The notes under the pieces: model-generated
What the model saw: the letters and a program-made list of their open reading frames with translations, nothing else
Databases searched by the model: none
What the model was told of the DNA's origin: nothing
Position numbers and translations under genes: made by a program
From: Cytophagales bacterium
GTDB taxonomy: Bacteria > Bacteroidota > Bacteroidia > Cytophagales > Bernardetiaceae
NCBI GenBank assembly: GCA_013299045.1
Contig: JAAFJX010000020.1
Coordinates: 18,963-82,962, forward strand
Length of the DNA stretch: 64,000 nucleotides
Direction of reading: 5' to 3'
Shown: piece after piece, positions 26,921 through 36,193 of the stretch
Numbering within the stretch: the first letter of the stretch is position 1
How the letters are laid out: each line of letters starts with the position of its first letter

Positions 26921-27304
26921 ATGTTGGTTATCAGGCTAATAGAGTTGATTTTTTATGCACATCATGGTCTCTTTGCGGAGGAAAAAACACTTGGTAATAC
27001 CTTTGTGGTTAGTGTGGAAGTTCGTATAAAGCCTCTAGAATGGACTAAACTCCCTTATCAGCTCGGCGATACGGTGGATTATGGGGAAGTCTATAAACTA
27101 GTCAGTGGGCGTATGAAAGAACCCGAAGCCTTGTTAGAAAATTTAGTAACGCAACTTTCCGAGGCCATCTTTGCGCTTTCTGAACGCATAGAGTACGTTT
27201 CGGTGGCAGTAAAGAAACAGAACCCGCCTTTGGGGGGCTTAGCGCAAGCATCAGAAGTAGTGCTTGTGTTGAGTAAAGCAGAGTTTGAGCAATTAAAAAT
27301 CTAG
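26921..27304 (+). CDS. folB: Dihydroneopterin aldolase
   Basis: FolB cleaves dihydroneopterin to 6-hydroxymethyl-dihydropterin in folate synthesis. The 127-residue protein shows [20 protein letters not shown], with the conserved glutamate and tyrosine region, [12 protein letters not shown] and the catalytic lysine region [14 protein letters not shown]. The start at 26921 lies 4 nt after the permease stop; an in-frame ATG at 26900 would overlap it and add eight residues not seen in the family. Its stop overlaps the end of the convergent accA by 4 nt. Confidence 0.93.
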   Translation: MLVIRLIELIFYAHHGLFAEEKTLGNTFVVSVEVRIKPLEWTKLPYQLGDTVDYGEVYKLVSGRMKEPEALLENLVTQLSEAIFALSERIEYVSVAVKKQNPPLGGLAQASEVVLVLSKAEFEQLKI

Positions 27305-28251
27305 CTGGCGTATTCGCCCATATTTGAAAATTTATCAATGCGCGTCTTGATGCGTTCGGCTGCTGTCATGGCTTTGAGCGTGGCCACTTCACTCAGAATG
27401 CGCTCTTTGATAATGGCAGCCATAGCGCCATAGTCGCGGTGCGCACCGCCAAGTGGCTCTTCAATAATACCATCAACCAGCCCAAAGCCGTGCATGTCTT
27501 CTGCTGTAAGTTTCAGAGCTTCAGCGGCTTGTTCTTTATAGTCCCATGAACGCCAAAGTATAGAAGAGCAGGATTCGGGCGAAATAACGGAATACCACGT
27601 GTTTTCAAGCATCAAGACGCGGTCGCCAACTGCTATGCCTAACGCGCCTCCTGACGCACCCTCACCAATGATAATGCAAATAACTGGGACTTTCAAAACG
27701 GCCATTTCGCGCAAATTACGGGCAATTGCTTCACCCTGCCCGCGCTCTTCGGCCTCTATGCCAGGATACGCACCTGGTGTATCTATGAAAGTTACAACCG
27801 GCACATCAAACTTTTCAGCCAATTTCATCAAACGCAAAGCCTTACGATAACCTTCCGGATTAGGCATACCAAAATTTCGCATTTGGCGCTCTTTCGTATT
27901 GCGGCCTTTCTGATGACCAATAACCATGAAAGATTGCTCGCCTATACGGGCCAAGCCCCCAATCATGGCTTTATCGTCCGCTACGTTGCGGTCGCCATGC
28001 AATTCAATGAACTCCGTGCAAATGCGCTCAATGTAGTCCATGGTATAGGGACGGTCGCCATGCCGCGCTAACTGCACCTTTTGCCAGCGCGTTAGGTTTT
28101 TGAACGTATCCTTTTTAAGGTCTGTAACTTTCTGTTCAAAAGCTGCTATCAACTCTGTAAAATCAACTCCACTACGTTCAGCCGCCAAGCGCTTCATTTC
28201 TAAGAGTTTATCTTCAAGTTCTTTGATGGGTTTTTCAAAATCTAAAAGCAT
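27301..28251 (-). CDS. accA: Acetyl-CoA carboxylase carboxyltransferase subunit alpha
   Basis: AccA with AccD transfers the carboxyl group from biotin to acetyl-CoA, forming malonyl-CoA for fatty acid synthesis. The 316-residue protein has the N-terminal coiled helix [19 protein letters not shown], and the enoyl-CoA-hydratase-like core with [39 protein letters not shown] and the oxyanion-hole region [20 protein letters not shown]. All are intact. accD is not in the window. A TAACTTTG box lies upstream on the same strand. Confidence 0.96.
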   Translation of the reverse strand: MLLDFEKPIKELEDKLLEMKRLAAERSGVDFTELIAAFEQKVTDLKKDTFKNLTRWQKVQLARHGDRPYTMDYIERICTEFIELHGDRNVADDKAMIGGLARIGEQSFMVIGHQKGRNTKERQMRNFGMPNPEGYRKALRLMKLAEKFDVPVVTFIDTPGAYPGIEAEERGQGEAIARNLREMAVLKVPVICIIIGEGASGGALGIAVGDRVLMLENTWYSVISPESCSSILWRSWDYKEQAAEALKLTAEDMHGFGLVDGIIEEPLGGAHRDYGAMAAIIKERILSEVATLKAMTAAERIKTRIDKFSNMGEYAS

Positions 28252-28334
28252 AGCAGCAATATTCGATACGTAATGAGTCTTAAAACCATGCTCAATATGA
28301 ATGTAGATAATAACCTACTTTGTTTTGAGCGGCG

Positions 28335-28342
28335 CAAAGTTA
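28335..28342 (-). promoter_or_regulatory. Candidate -7 box of accA
   Basis: On the minus strand this reads TAACTTTG, 83 nt before the accA start. No TTG lies at the ideal distance upstream. Confidence 0.45.
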
Positions 28343-28406
28343 GATAATTTTTTAAAAATTAAAAATTTCGTAACGAATAAAAATGCGGACATTTTCCACA
28401 AGGACT

Positions 28407-31400
28407 TCAGCCTTTTACTTGCAATTCGCTGTAACCATTCCCTAACTTTTTGACAATCAGCTGAGTAGGGATACGTTCTTTGAGTGCCTCCACGTGCGAG
28501 ATAATCCCAATCGTGCTGCCGCGGCTTTGTAGGTTTTCAAGCGTACATATTGCGTCTTCTAGGGACTGTGGGTCTAGCGTTCCGAAGCCCTCATCTATGA
28601 ACAATGTTTCTATGCGCTGCCCACGCCCAGCCAAATCCGATAAACTAAGTGCCAAAGCCAAACTTACCAGGAATGTTTCGCCACCCGAAAGCGTACGCAC
28701 AGAACGCTGGTTATCAAACTGATAACTATCTTGAACGGCTATATCTAAAGTGTCTATGGCCTGCCGTACCAACTTGTAGCGAGGGTTTAGCGTTTGTACA
28801 TAGCGGTTGGCACGCTCCAAGAGCAAGTTTAGCGTAAGTCCTTGTGCAAAAGGTCGTAGGTGTAAATTACCATCTTTAGAACCGATAAGGTCGGACAAAT
28901 CACGCCATTTATTATTGGCTTGTTCAAATTTCTGAATGGCCAATAAATCAATTTTGTGTTGTTCTTTCAAATGCTTTTGCTCTCTCAAAACAACATTAAG
29001 TTCAGTTATCTCCACATTTAGAGTATTAAGACGTTCATCTAAAATAATTAACTCTTGATTTAAATAATCTAATTGCTCAAAATTTTCATTTTTAAGAAAA
29101 TGTTTATCAAATTCTAATTGAAAATTTGAAATAAGAGTATCTAGAGATTTTTCTTTCTCATCTAATTCTATCTTTTTATCAGTTATTTTTATAAATATAT
29201 TTTCTTCTAAAATAGAATTTTTCCAATTAGTTTCATTTATAAAGCCATTTTCTAAAATAAGGTTATCAAAAATAGATTTATTGTTATCTAATTCTTTAAT
29301 TAACTCATCTAATCGATTACTAAATGAATTAAAATAAGCCTCATTTTTTGAAATATCATTTTTTATATTAAAAATTAACTTAGATGAGTTATCTATTTTT
29401 TCTTTTAGCTTATCGAGTAATAAATTGTTTTCTGATAATTCTTCTTGTATTTTAGAATGATTGATGTATATACCATTCATTTTAAAATTTAAATCAAAAA
29501 TATTTTTTTCTAGATGTTTTTTTTGATTAGAATAATCCACTAATTTTTTATTTAATAAGTCTGTATTTTTTATTAAAGAGATATTTTTAGTGCTTAATTC
29601 TATATTATAATTATCTAATTCATTTTTATTTTTAGTTATAATATCAAATTCTTTCTTTTTATTTTTTATATATTCAATTTTTTTATAAAAATTATCTTTA
29701 CTGATTGATATTTGTTCTATAACAATATTATACTTTAAAAAATTATCATCAATAAGTTTTTTAATTTTTAATCCAGATTTTTTATATTCATCTACTTTTT
29801 TAAGTATTTCTTCTATTTGATATTCGTAGTTTTCTTTACTTTTTAATGAAAAATTATTTTCTAATAATATTTGATTAATTTTTGAAGCAATATTATCAAT
29901 CTCTTCTTTAAAGAGTATAATATTTTCTAATGTTGCTAATTTATCTTTTTTATCAACTAACCATTGGTTAATAAGTTCTTCATTATCAATCTTGTTAAAA
30001 TTATACTGAACTTGATGTGTATCAAATTTTTCTTGAGCAGTAAATATATTATTTTCGATTGTAATTTTTTGACCTTCTAAAAAGCTTAACTCTTTCTCTT
30101 CATCTTTTGCTTTTTGAATATTTTTTTCTAATTCATTATTTAAAACATCAAGTTCTTTTTTTAGTTTTAATAAATTTACTTCTTCTTCAGAATATTCTTT
30201 AATATTTTTTTCATAACTAAAAGGATGGTTTAAAGAACCACAAAGAGGACAAGCTTCGTTATCAACTAAGTCTTCTCTAGCTTTATCATAGCTTTGAATT
30301 AATCTAGATTGTTCTATTATTTTTTTATATAGATGTATTTTTTCTTCAATAGAACTAATATTTTCTTTTTTATTACTTATTGTACTTTGAATATCTTTTA
30401 CTAATTGGTGTTTATCAGACAAGTTATTTATAAGTTTATCTAATATATTTTTATTTTTATTGTATGATACTGAAATACTTAAAATGTTTTCTATTTGATT
30501 AATTTCTTGGTGCAATTTTTTTTCTTCATGTTTATAATCATATTCATTAAGAATAGAATTTGGCTTAAAATATTCTTTTAATACTATCTCTATTTTTAAA
30601 TGTAACTCATTTAATTTTTTATTTAATAAATAGGACTCATTTCTATTTTTATTAATTAAATAGTCTTCTTCTTTTATTTTTATATTATTTTTTTGAATAA
30701 TATTTTGTTTATCTATAATTATATTTCTTAAGTTCATAATGTCATCAAATTTATTTTCTAATAAACTTGTTTCAGCATTTTCAAATTTATTTAACTCTAG
30801 TAAATCCTTTTTTGCCTTTTGAATTTTATTATTATTTTCTAGTAATTGTTGTTCTTTTATTTCTATTTCTTTTTTATGAAATAGTATCTCTTTGGTCAGT
30901 AGCTCTATATTTTTAATTTGTTCTTTTAAAGTAACTTCCAAGCCTATTAGTTCTTGACGATAAGGTTCAAGTTCTTTATTTTTATTTAGAAGATTTAATT
31001 GTTTTTGCTCTAGATTTGTATATACTTCAATACTATTTTGATGGATTTCTTCCATATTTATTTTTTTTATGTCTAATTCTTTAAGCTCTCTTGCTTGTAT
31101 GTTTATTTTTTCTTGAATACTGTTTATTTGTTCGTTAATACTATTGATTTTTTCTGCTTGCGGAGTTAATTTTACAGCTTTTTGATGAAGTTCTATAGCC
31201 AAAAAATTCTCTTTTTGAGTATTTTTTTCTTCTACACACGCTATTTTTTCTTTTTTATGGATATTTATTTTCTCTTTTAAAGCGTGTTGTTGAAGGTGCC
31301 AGTCTTTTTGTTTTTTATATTCTTCTTGAAAGGAAAGGAATTGCGTTTTATTCTGTTCTAAATCATTTAAATTTTTGTTTTTTTCTATTAAAATTTCTTC

Positions 31401-32051
31401 TGATAGTAAACGCTTAGTATCTATTTTTTGCTTTAGTACAGCTAACTCATTATTTTTATTAGCATTAATTGCAAAGATTTCTTTAGAAATTTGTGTGTAA
31501 ATATCTGTTCCTGTTATTTTTTCTAATAACTCTGCACGTTCTTTATCTTGCGCTAATAAAAAATTAGCGAAATTTCCTTGTGCAAGGATTACTGAACGCA
31601 AAAATCTTTCATAGTCCAGTCCGAGTAATTCAATGTTTTTCTTTTTTACTTCTTCTATTTTGCGGTGTTCAGTAATCTGAAAATTTTGGTCAGAAACCTG
31701 CTCCCATAATTCCATTTTGTGTGGATTTATATTTCCTGTACGAGTACGACTCGCTATCCATCTAGACTTGAATATTTTTCCCTCAACTTGATAAATAACT
31801 TCTGCAAAGGATTCTTTTTCACCATGCGTCATTATTCCATTAACAAAAGCATTGTTTTTTAACTTTTCGTAACGTGGGCTCTCAGAATAAAGCGCTAAAG
31901 TGATAGCATCTAGCAAAGTGCTTTTCCCAGCACCTGTATTGCCAACTATGACGAAAAGATTGCTATCAACAAGCGGCGATTTAGAAAAATCTACCTCATT
32001 AATTCCTTTTAGTGAATGCAAATTCTTTATTCTTATTTGTAAGATTTTCAT
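28407..32051 (-). CDS. sbcC: SbcC-like exonuclease subunit / SMC-type ATPase
   Basis: This 1214-residue protein has the split-ATPase layout of SbcC/Rad50. An N-terminal Walker A (GNTGAGKSTLLDAI, about residues 37-50) and Q-loop region (VILAQGNFANFLL) are followed by a long coiled coil broken by a zinc hook CPLCGS at about residue 605, then a second coil, the ABC signature LSGGETFLVSLALALS and Walker B LFIDEGFGTLD. With SbcD it cuts hairpins and blocked DNA ends. The coiled-coil part is extremely AT-rich and Asn/Lys/Ile-heavy compared with the ATPase ends. SbcD is not adjacent; a Pif1-like helicase is. Confidence 0.9.
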   Translation of the reverse strand: MKILQIRIKNLHSLKGINEVDFSKSPLVDSNLFVIVGNTGAGKSTLLDAITLALYSESPRYEKLKNNAFVNGIMTHGEKESFAEVIYQVEGKIFKSRWIASRTRTGNINPHKMELWEQVSDQNFQITEHRKIEEVKKKNIELLGLDYERFLRSVILAQGNFANFLLAQDKERAELLEKITGTDIYTQISKEIFAINANKNNELAVLKQKIDTKRLLSEEILIEKNKNLNDLEQNKTQFLSFQEEYKKQKDWHLQQHALKEKINIHKKEKIACVEEKNTQKENFLAIELHQKAVKLTPQAEKINSINEQINSIQEKINIQARELKELDIKKINMEEIHQNSIEVYTNLEQKQLNLLNKNKELEPYRQELIGLEVTLKEQIKNIELLTKEILFHKKEIEIKEQQLLENNNKIQKAKKDLLELNKFENAETSLLENKFDDIMNLRNIIIDKQNIIQKNNIKIKEEDYLINKNRNESYLLNKKLNELHLKIEIVLKEYFKPNSILNEYDYKHEEKKLHQEINQIENILSISVSYNKNKNILDKLINNLSDKHQLVKDIQSTISNKKENISSIEEKIHLYKKIIEQSRLIQSYDKAREDLVDNEACPLCGSLNHPFSYEKNIKEYSEEEVNLLKLKKELDVLNNELEKNIQKAKDEEKELSFLEGQKITIENNIFTAQEKFDTHQVQYNFNKIDNEELINQWLVDKKDKLATLENIILFKEEIDNIASKINQILLENNFSLKSKENYEYQIEEILKKVDEYKKSGLKIKKLIDDNFLKYNIVIEQISISKDNFYKKIEYIKNKKKEFDIITKNKNELDNYNIELSTKNISLIKNTDLLNKKLVDYSNQKKHLEKNIFDLNFKMNGIYINHSKIQEELSENNLLLDKLKEKIDNSSKLIFNIKNDISKNEAYFNSFSNRLDELIKELDNNKSIFDNLILENGFINETNWKNSILEENIFIKITDKKIELDEKEKSLDTLISNFQLEFDKHFLKNENFEQLDYLNQELIILDERLNTLNVEITELNVVLREQKHLKEQHKIDLLAIQKFEQANNKWRDLSDLIGSKDGNLHLRPFAQGLTLNLLLERANRYVQTLNPRYKLVRQAIDTLDIAVQDSYQFDNQRSVRTLSGGETFLVSLALALSLSDLAGRGQRIETLFIDEGFGTLDPQSLEDAICTLENLQSRGSTIGIISHVEALKERIPTQLIVKKLGNGYSELQVKG

Positions 32052-32063
32052 AAGAATTTTTTT

Positions 32064-33365
32064 TTAATGTCCCATGAACTCTGTAACTCGGTTATCTACG
32101 CAAATATCTTGGGTACGCAGCGCACGTTTTAGATAAACGCCTTCAAAAGTACGGCAACGGCTTAGTGCTACGTAAGTTTGTCCATGTGCAAAAGCCAAAG
32201 CGCCTAAGTCAATGACTGCACGGTCAAAAGTAAGTCCTTGACTTTTGTGTATGGTAATTGCCCAGGCGAGTTTAAGTGGAATTTGCGTAAAAGAACCTAC
32301 CACTTCGCGTTCGATAGCGTTTGAACTTGCAATGTGTTTAAAGGCATATTTATCCCAAGTGGCTGCTTTTACTTCGTGTATCTCTCCGCTTTCCATACGT
32401 ACAATGACACTATCAGGTGTTAATCTTTCTACTGTGCCGAGGCTTCCATTCACCCACCGCCTTTGTTGTAAATCATTTTTTACAAACATGATCTGCGCAC
32501 CTACTTTTAGGGCTAGTTCAAGGTCTGTGGGTGCTTCGTTACCAAAACTACCCGAACTGCTGGCGCTATAGGTTTGCATAGGTGTTTTGAGGCCAATGAG
32601 TTTCTGCCAATTAATCTTGTTTGCAACATCATTCGTTGAAGTCAGCGTAATGCAGGGCAAGTCAGGCGGTGGTGTTAGGCCTACCCGTTTGTCAAGAAGT
32701 TCAAAGGCGTATTCCAAGTCTTGGCCATAACGGACGTTGTTCAGAACATGGATAAATTTGTCGTCGTCTTGCCGATAAATATGCTTAAGTTCTATCGTTT
32801 TGTATTTGAACTGCTTAAAAATAGGCGCATCAAAAAAGTAAGGCGATTCATAGTAGGTGCTTAGAATACTTGCTTCGGCACTAAGCGCAGCGCCTGTATT
32901 GCGCACAACAGGTGGGAGCTGGTAGAGGTCGCCTACCATCAGGATTTGTTTGCCACCAAAAGGGACATGAGAAAACGCCTTGCAATTTACGCGCAACAGG
33001 TGGTCAATGGCAGAAAGCAAATCGGCCCGTAGCATGGAAATTTCATCAATAATAAGGAGCTCCATGTTTTGAATAATGGCGGCTTTTGCTTTGTTGCGGG
33101 TAGGCAAAAGCTGTGGGTCGCGTGGCAAATAAGGGCGCGGTTCTAGGCCAAAAAAGGAATGAACAGTTTGCCCGCCCACGTGTAATGCCGCTATACCTGT
33201 TGGCGCTAGTACAACGTGTTTTTTAGGTATGTTGGCCATCACTTGGCGCAGCAGCGTGGATTTGCCCGTACCCGCTCTACCAGTCAGAAAGAGGGATTCA
33301 TTGGTATCCTTGATGAGGTTAAAGGCTTTTTCCCATTCGCTATTCTGAAGTTTTGCTGCACTCAT
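32064..33365 (-). CDS. Pif1/RecD-like superfamily 1B DNA helicase
   Basis: The 433-residue protein has Walker A FLTGRAGTGKSTLLRQV, the motif VLAPTGIAALHVGGQTVHSF, Walker B LLIIDEISMLRADLL, the motif MVGDLYQLPPVV, and C-terminal HKSQGLTFDRAVIDL and YVALSRCRTFEGVYL. This is the core of Pif1-type 5'-to-3' helicases, which unwind G-quadruplexes, R-loops and stalled forks. It ends 12 nt before sbcC and the two probably form one operon, suggesting a shared role in processing blocked DNA ends. It lacks the C-terminal extension some Bacteroidota relatives carry. Confidence 0.9.
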   Translation of the reverse strand: MSAAKLQNSEWEKAFNLIKDTNESLFLTGRAGTGKSTLLRQVMANIPKKHVVLAPTGIAALHVGGQTVHSFFGLEPRPYLPRDPQLLPTRNKAKAAIIQNMELLIIDEISMLRADLLSAIDHLLRVNCKAFSHVPFGGKQILMVGDLYQLPPVVRNTGAALSAEASILSTYYESPYFFDAPIFKQFKYKTIELKHIYRQDDDKFIHVLNNVRYGQDLEYAFELLDKRVGLTPPPDLPCITLTSTNDVANKINWQKLIGLKTPMQTYSASSSGSFGNEAPTDLELALKVGAQIMFVKNDLQQRRWVNGSLGTVERLTPDSVIVRMESGEIHEVKAATWDKYAFKHIASSNAIEREVVGSFTQIPLKLAWAITIHKSQGLTFDRAVIDLGALAFAHGQTYVALSRCRTFEGVYLKRALRTQDICVDNRVTEFMGH

Positions 33366-33616
33366 TTTGCTGAATCCTTGCGTTTTTTTTTTGAATCAAG
33401 GCGCAATTTAAGCATTTGCGGTAGGTTTACAATTAGATATTGCCGAATATTCTTCTAAAATTTTGAGTTGCTATCCACGAAATAGAATTGGCTCAAAAAA
33501 GGCAAAGTGAGTACGAAAGTATAATTATTTTTCTATTTTAAAGAAAAAAGCAATAAAAATATTGTTAGACCTATTTTTTTTCGTATAATTGGCCGCAAAA
33601 GCAGGGTGTTTGGTGG

Positions 33617-33654
33617 TTGGCTTTCCGCTACCGAGCTGCTCCCTCCCAAGCCAA
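33617..33654 (+). other. Hairpin in the leader of the LysM gene
   Basis: TTGGCTT (33617-33623) and AAGCCAA (33648-33654) are perfect complements around a 24-nt GC-rich loop, ending 22 nt before the start codon. It stands out in an AT-rich leader and could modulate translation or RNA stability. Confidence 0.4.
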
Positions 33655-33676
33655 TTTTAAAATATTATAAAGAACC

Positions 33677-34933
33677 ATGATACACGAAGTCAAGAGCGGC
33701 GATACGCTTTTTCAAATTGCCAAGCGCTACAATGTAACTGCTGATGTTATCCGCAAGTTGAATAACCTAAAAACTGATGCGCTCACACTTGGCCAAAAGT
33801 TGCAAGTGGCTGGTGCTACTGCTGCTGCCAGTGCTGCGCCTGTCAAAACGGCTACTCCTTCTTCAGTGCCGTCTTCTTCGGCTGCAAAACCATTTTCAGT
33901 AACTATGCCAGGCGGTGTAGCCGCTTCGCGAGTAGCGAACCCTACCGCACAAGAAATACAAAGCGTACAGAAGCAGCGTAGTGTTATTTTTGCTATGCAA
34001 ACGGCTCTGGACGCACCCAATAACCGCAATAAGTACACCGTGCAATTCAAAGATTATAAAATGCAGGTGCGTACTGTGGTTTTTCACGACGGCGTTAAAA
34101 GTTCTTTTTCAGACCCCACCTACACAAAGGGCGTATCATTTGTAGGTTCTCAAGTTCATAAAATCCCGGCGGCTTACTATCAAGGTTTGGGCGTTTCGCC
34201 AAAGTTGGCTCGTATTTTAGAGTTTGTGTCGTCGCACGAGGGCAACTATGACTCTATTAATAGCTATGACAAGGCTATTTTTTCTTGGGGTTTTGTGCAG
34301 TTTGCTGGGGGTGGCCGTACGCTGCATACCCTACTTGCTTTGATGAAATACCGCAACCCCGATTTGTTTTTTGATGCCTTTCAGCGCTTTGGTATTGATG
34401 TAGAATATAGCTACGGCAATGAGCGCTTTGACCCTAACGCAACGCGAATTACGGTCATTGTCCCAGAGGCCAACACAATTCTTAGGGGGGTAGATGCTGA
34501 AAAACACATTCGCGACAACAAACTGCTGCATGGCGTGTTTATTAGGGCGGGCTACGACCCCGATATTGCTAAGCTGCAAGTCATGATGGCTACTTATGAG
34601 TTTATCAATCCTGTTTTGCGTCGTCAAATTACCGTCCCTATTGCAGGAGCCCCAACTAAAGTATTCATTGCAGATATTATCCGCTCTGATGCCGGTTTGG
34701 CTGCCCTAATAGATATGGCTATTAACAAGGGAGTGGGTGGCGCATGCGAAAATCTTTTCTCGCCTTGTATAGCAGAAGTAGGCCGTCAGCAAGGTCTTTT
34801 GGACAACATGGACGAGGTTCGCCAAATTTCAGATAAGGCCATCTTGGATTTGATTCTCCAGAGAAATGCTGCCGATGGCCGCGTTACTAAGCGCGTCAGT
34901 GATGCTATGGCTAATTTTAGTACAGCAAAATAA
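33677..34933 (+). CDS. LysM protein without signal peptide, lysozyme-like C-terminal region
   Basis: The protein opens directly with a LysM domain (residues 2-47: HEVKSGDTLFQIAKRYNVTA to LTLGQKLQV), with no signal sequence in front. A Ser/Ala/Pro-rich linker (50-85) leads into a unique 330-residue region. That region has SSHEGNYDSINSYDKAIFSW, whose Glu near a Gly/Asn-rich turn recalls lysozyme-like and transglycosylase folds, and then GFVQFAGGGRTLHTLLAL. The lack of export signal with a peptidoglycan-binding module suggests a phage-type lysin, an injected effector or a particle component. None of these is proved. A strong terminator follows, then a full copy of the dispersed element. Confidence 0.75.
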   Translation: MIHEVKSGDTLFQIAKRYNVTADVIRKLNNLKTDALTLGQKLQVAGATAAASAAPVKTATPSSVPSSSAAKPFSVTMPGGVAASRVANPTAQEIQSVQKQRSVIFAMQTALDAPNNRNKYTVQFKDYKMQVRTVVFHDGVKSSFSDPTYTKGVSFVGSQVHKIPAAYYQGLGVSPKLARILEFVSSHEGNYDSINSYDKAIFSWGFVQFAGGGRTLHTLLALMKYRNPDLFFDAFQRFGIDVEYSYGNERFDPNATRITVIVPEANTILRGVDAEKHIRDNKLLHGVFIRAGYDPDIAKLQVMMATYEFINPVLRRQITVPIAGAPTKVFIADIIRSDAGLAALIDMAINKGVGGACENLFSPCIAEVGRQQGLLDNMDEVRQISDKAILDLILQRNAADGRVTKRVSDAMANFSTAK

Positions 34934-34962
34934 TTTAGTAATAACTGGTTTATAGATGATTT

Positions 34963-34991
34963 AAAAAAGGGGAAGCAATTCCCTTTTTTTT
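34963..34991 (+). terminator. Rho-independent terminator of the LysM gene
   Basis: AAAAAAGGGGAA and TTCCCTTTTTTT form a hairpin with loop GCAA and a run of T on the 3' side. It starts 30 nt after the stop codon. Confidence 0.85.
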
Positions 34992-34999
34992 GTTTTATC

Positions 35000-36021
35000 T
35001 AGTCTTCCCTTAAAAAATATCTAAAGTATTTATTGTCAGTAAATTAAACAAGCGTTTTATCTTTAAAATATCTTGGTAGTTTATTAAAACCGTGCTTTCC
35101 GCAGAGTTACGGGGGTTTTTGAACGAAAGCAAGCTCTTAAATTAACCTCTCTTGAGTTGTCAAAAAGCCCTTTTTGAGTTTTTTAAGTTCCAAATGCCCT
35201 CTTTTCACCTTTGTAGAGGCCATTTTCTCGCGTTTTCAAATAACTTTTTGCCAAATTACTTACATCTGGCTTTTTGACTAATGATTGTTTTTCTACAATT
35301 CTATTGGGGCGTTCCCGCTTCGCGGTCGTTCGTCTTTGGGCTTCGCTTCGCTTCGGTGCTACGCACTAAACCCGCCGCCTCTCTAACGCAAATACAGGCC
35401 AATAGACGTACTCAATAACAAAAAAAAGAATAAAGTCGCAAACCCGCTTGATGCCTAAAAATTGCTTTTGTCCTATTTTGCCTCAACCATAGGATAGCCG
35501 TATCATAGCCGTATGATAGCCGTATGATAGCCGTAGTTGGCCGTACTTTAAAAGTAAAGCCTCTATCTTAGAAAAGTACAATTATTCGCTTCCTAAAACG
35601 TACATCTCTCAGAGAGGTTGATTAAGAGCTTGTTTTTAGCCTATTTTGTCAAAAAACTGGCAAAACCTCAACGCTTCTTGCGGCCTGCCATGCCTCGCAT
35701 CAGACAAAAGCGAATGGCTCAAAGGTCAGAGGGTGAGAGTTTCTGTGCAACCATGTTTGGTAGGAGATTGAATCAAAGAAAAAGCCATTCGCTGGTTTAG
35801 ATGAAAAAAGTTGTTTTTCATCTAAATTGGCCTTTTGCGAGGCTTGATTTCTTTGCTATGCCCTACGGTCGGAACTTTCAGCTTGCGCTTCAGTGCTGCA
35901 TCAAGGCAAAAAGTAGAGAGGAGAAGTCTATCAAAGGCCGTCAAGGTGTTCCCAAAATAGGTAAACTATCCTCCTTAAATTTAGCTTACATCTATTGAAT
36001 GTACTTTTTAAGGGACTACTA
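35000..36021 (+). mobile_element. Dispersed non-coding element, longest copy
   Basis: The left tip TAGTCTTCCCTTAAAA at 35000 and the right tip, whose complement is TAGTAGTCCCTTAAAA ending at 36021, are inverted repeats. The core (about 35081-35632) is bounded by a second inverted pair, CAAGCTCTTAAATTAACC at 35130 and its near complement ending at 35632. It includes the CCGCTTCGCGG hairpin block and four 11-bp repeat units at 35493-35536. Downstream of the core are two extra segments, one shared with the 55.7 kb copy (about 35685-35757) and one shared with the 4.3 kb copy (about 35800-36021). No gene is conserved inside, so it looks like a non-autonomous transposable element or a structured RNA. 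Confidence 0.8.
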
Positions 36022-36073
36022 TCTAACTTGTTGCTATTTGGCTGCCACTTAAAAAGTCTTTCTAAGACATATC

Positions 36074-36171
36074 TAGTTGTCCCTTAAAAAATATCTAAGA
36101 TATTTTAAAGATGAAATTCTTGTTTAATTTTCTGATAATAAAGACTTTAAATACATTTTAAGGGAAAACTA
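36074..36171. mobile_element. 98-bp mini-element made of two tips
   Basis: TAGTTGTCCCTTAAAAAATA at the left and the complement TAGTTTTCCCTTAAAATGTA at the right bound this 98-bp unit. Its right 75 bp are the inverted match of the left end of the 35 kb copy (35000-35074), including AAATTAAACAAG and CATCTTTAAAATATCTT. It is a palindromic, MITE-like miniature built from the same ends. Confidence 0.7.
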
Positions 36172-36174
36172 TTT

Positions 36175-36193
36175 ATTTTTTTAGGAACAACTA
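36175..36193. repeat. Second-type element tip overlapping the amidase stop
   Basis: On the minus strand this reads TAGTTGTTCCTAAAAAA. The same tip is found at 46527 and, diverged, at 49267. Its first three bases are the TAG stop codon of the amidase gene. Confidence 0.45.

Noticed and set aside
35618..35998. Two short forward frames (60 and 65 codons) inside the longest element copy
   Set aside because: They are composed of repeat sequence, have no start signals, and the matching segments in the other copies are shifted or broken.
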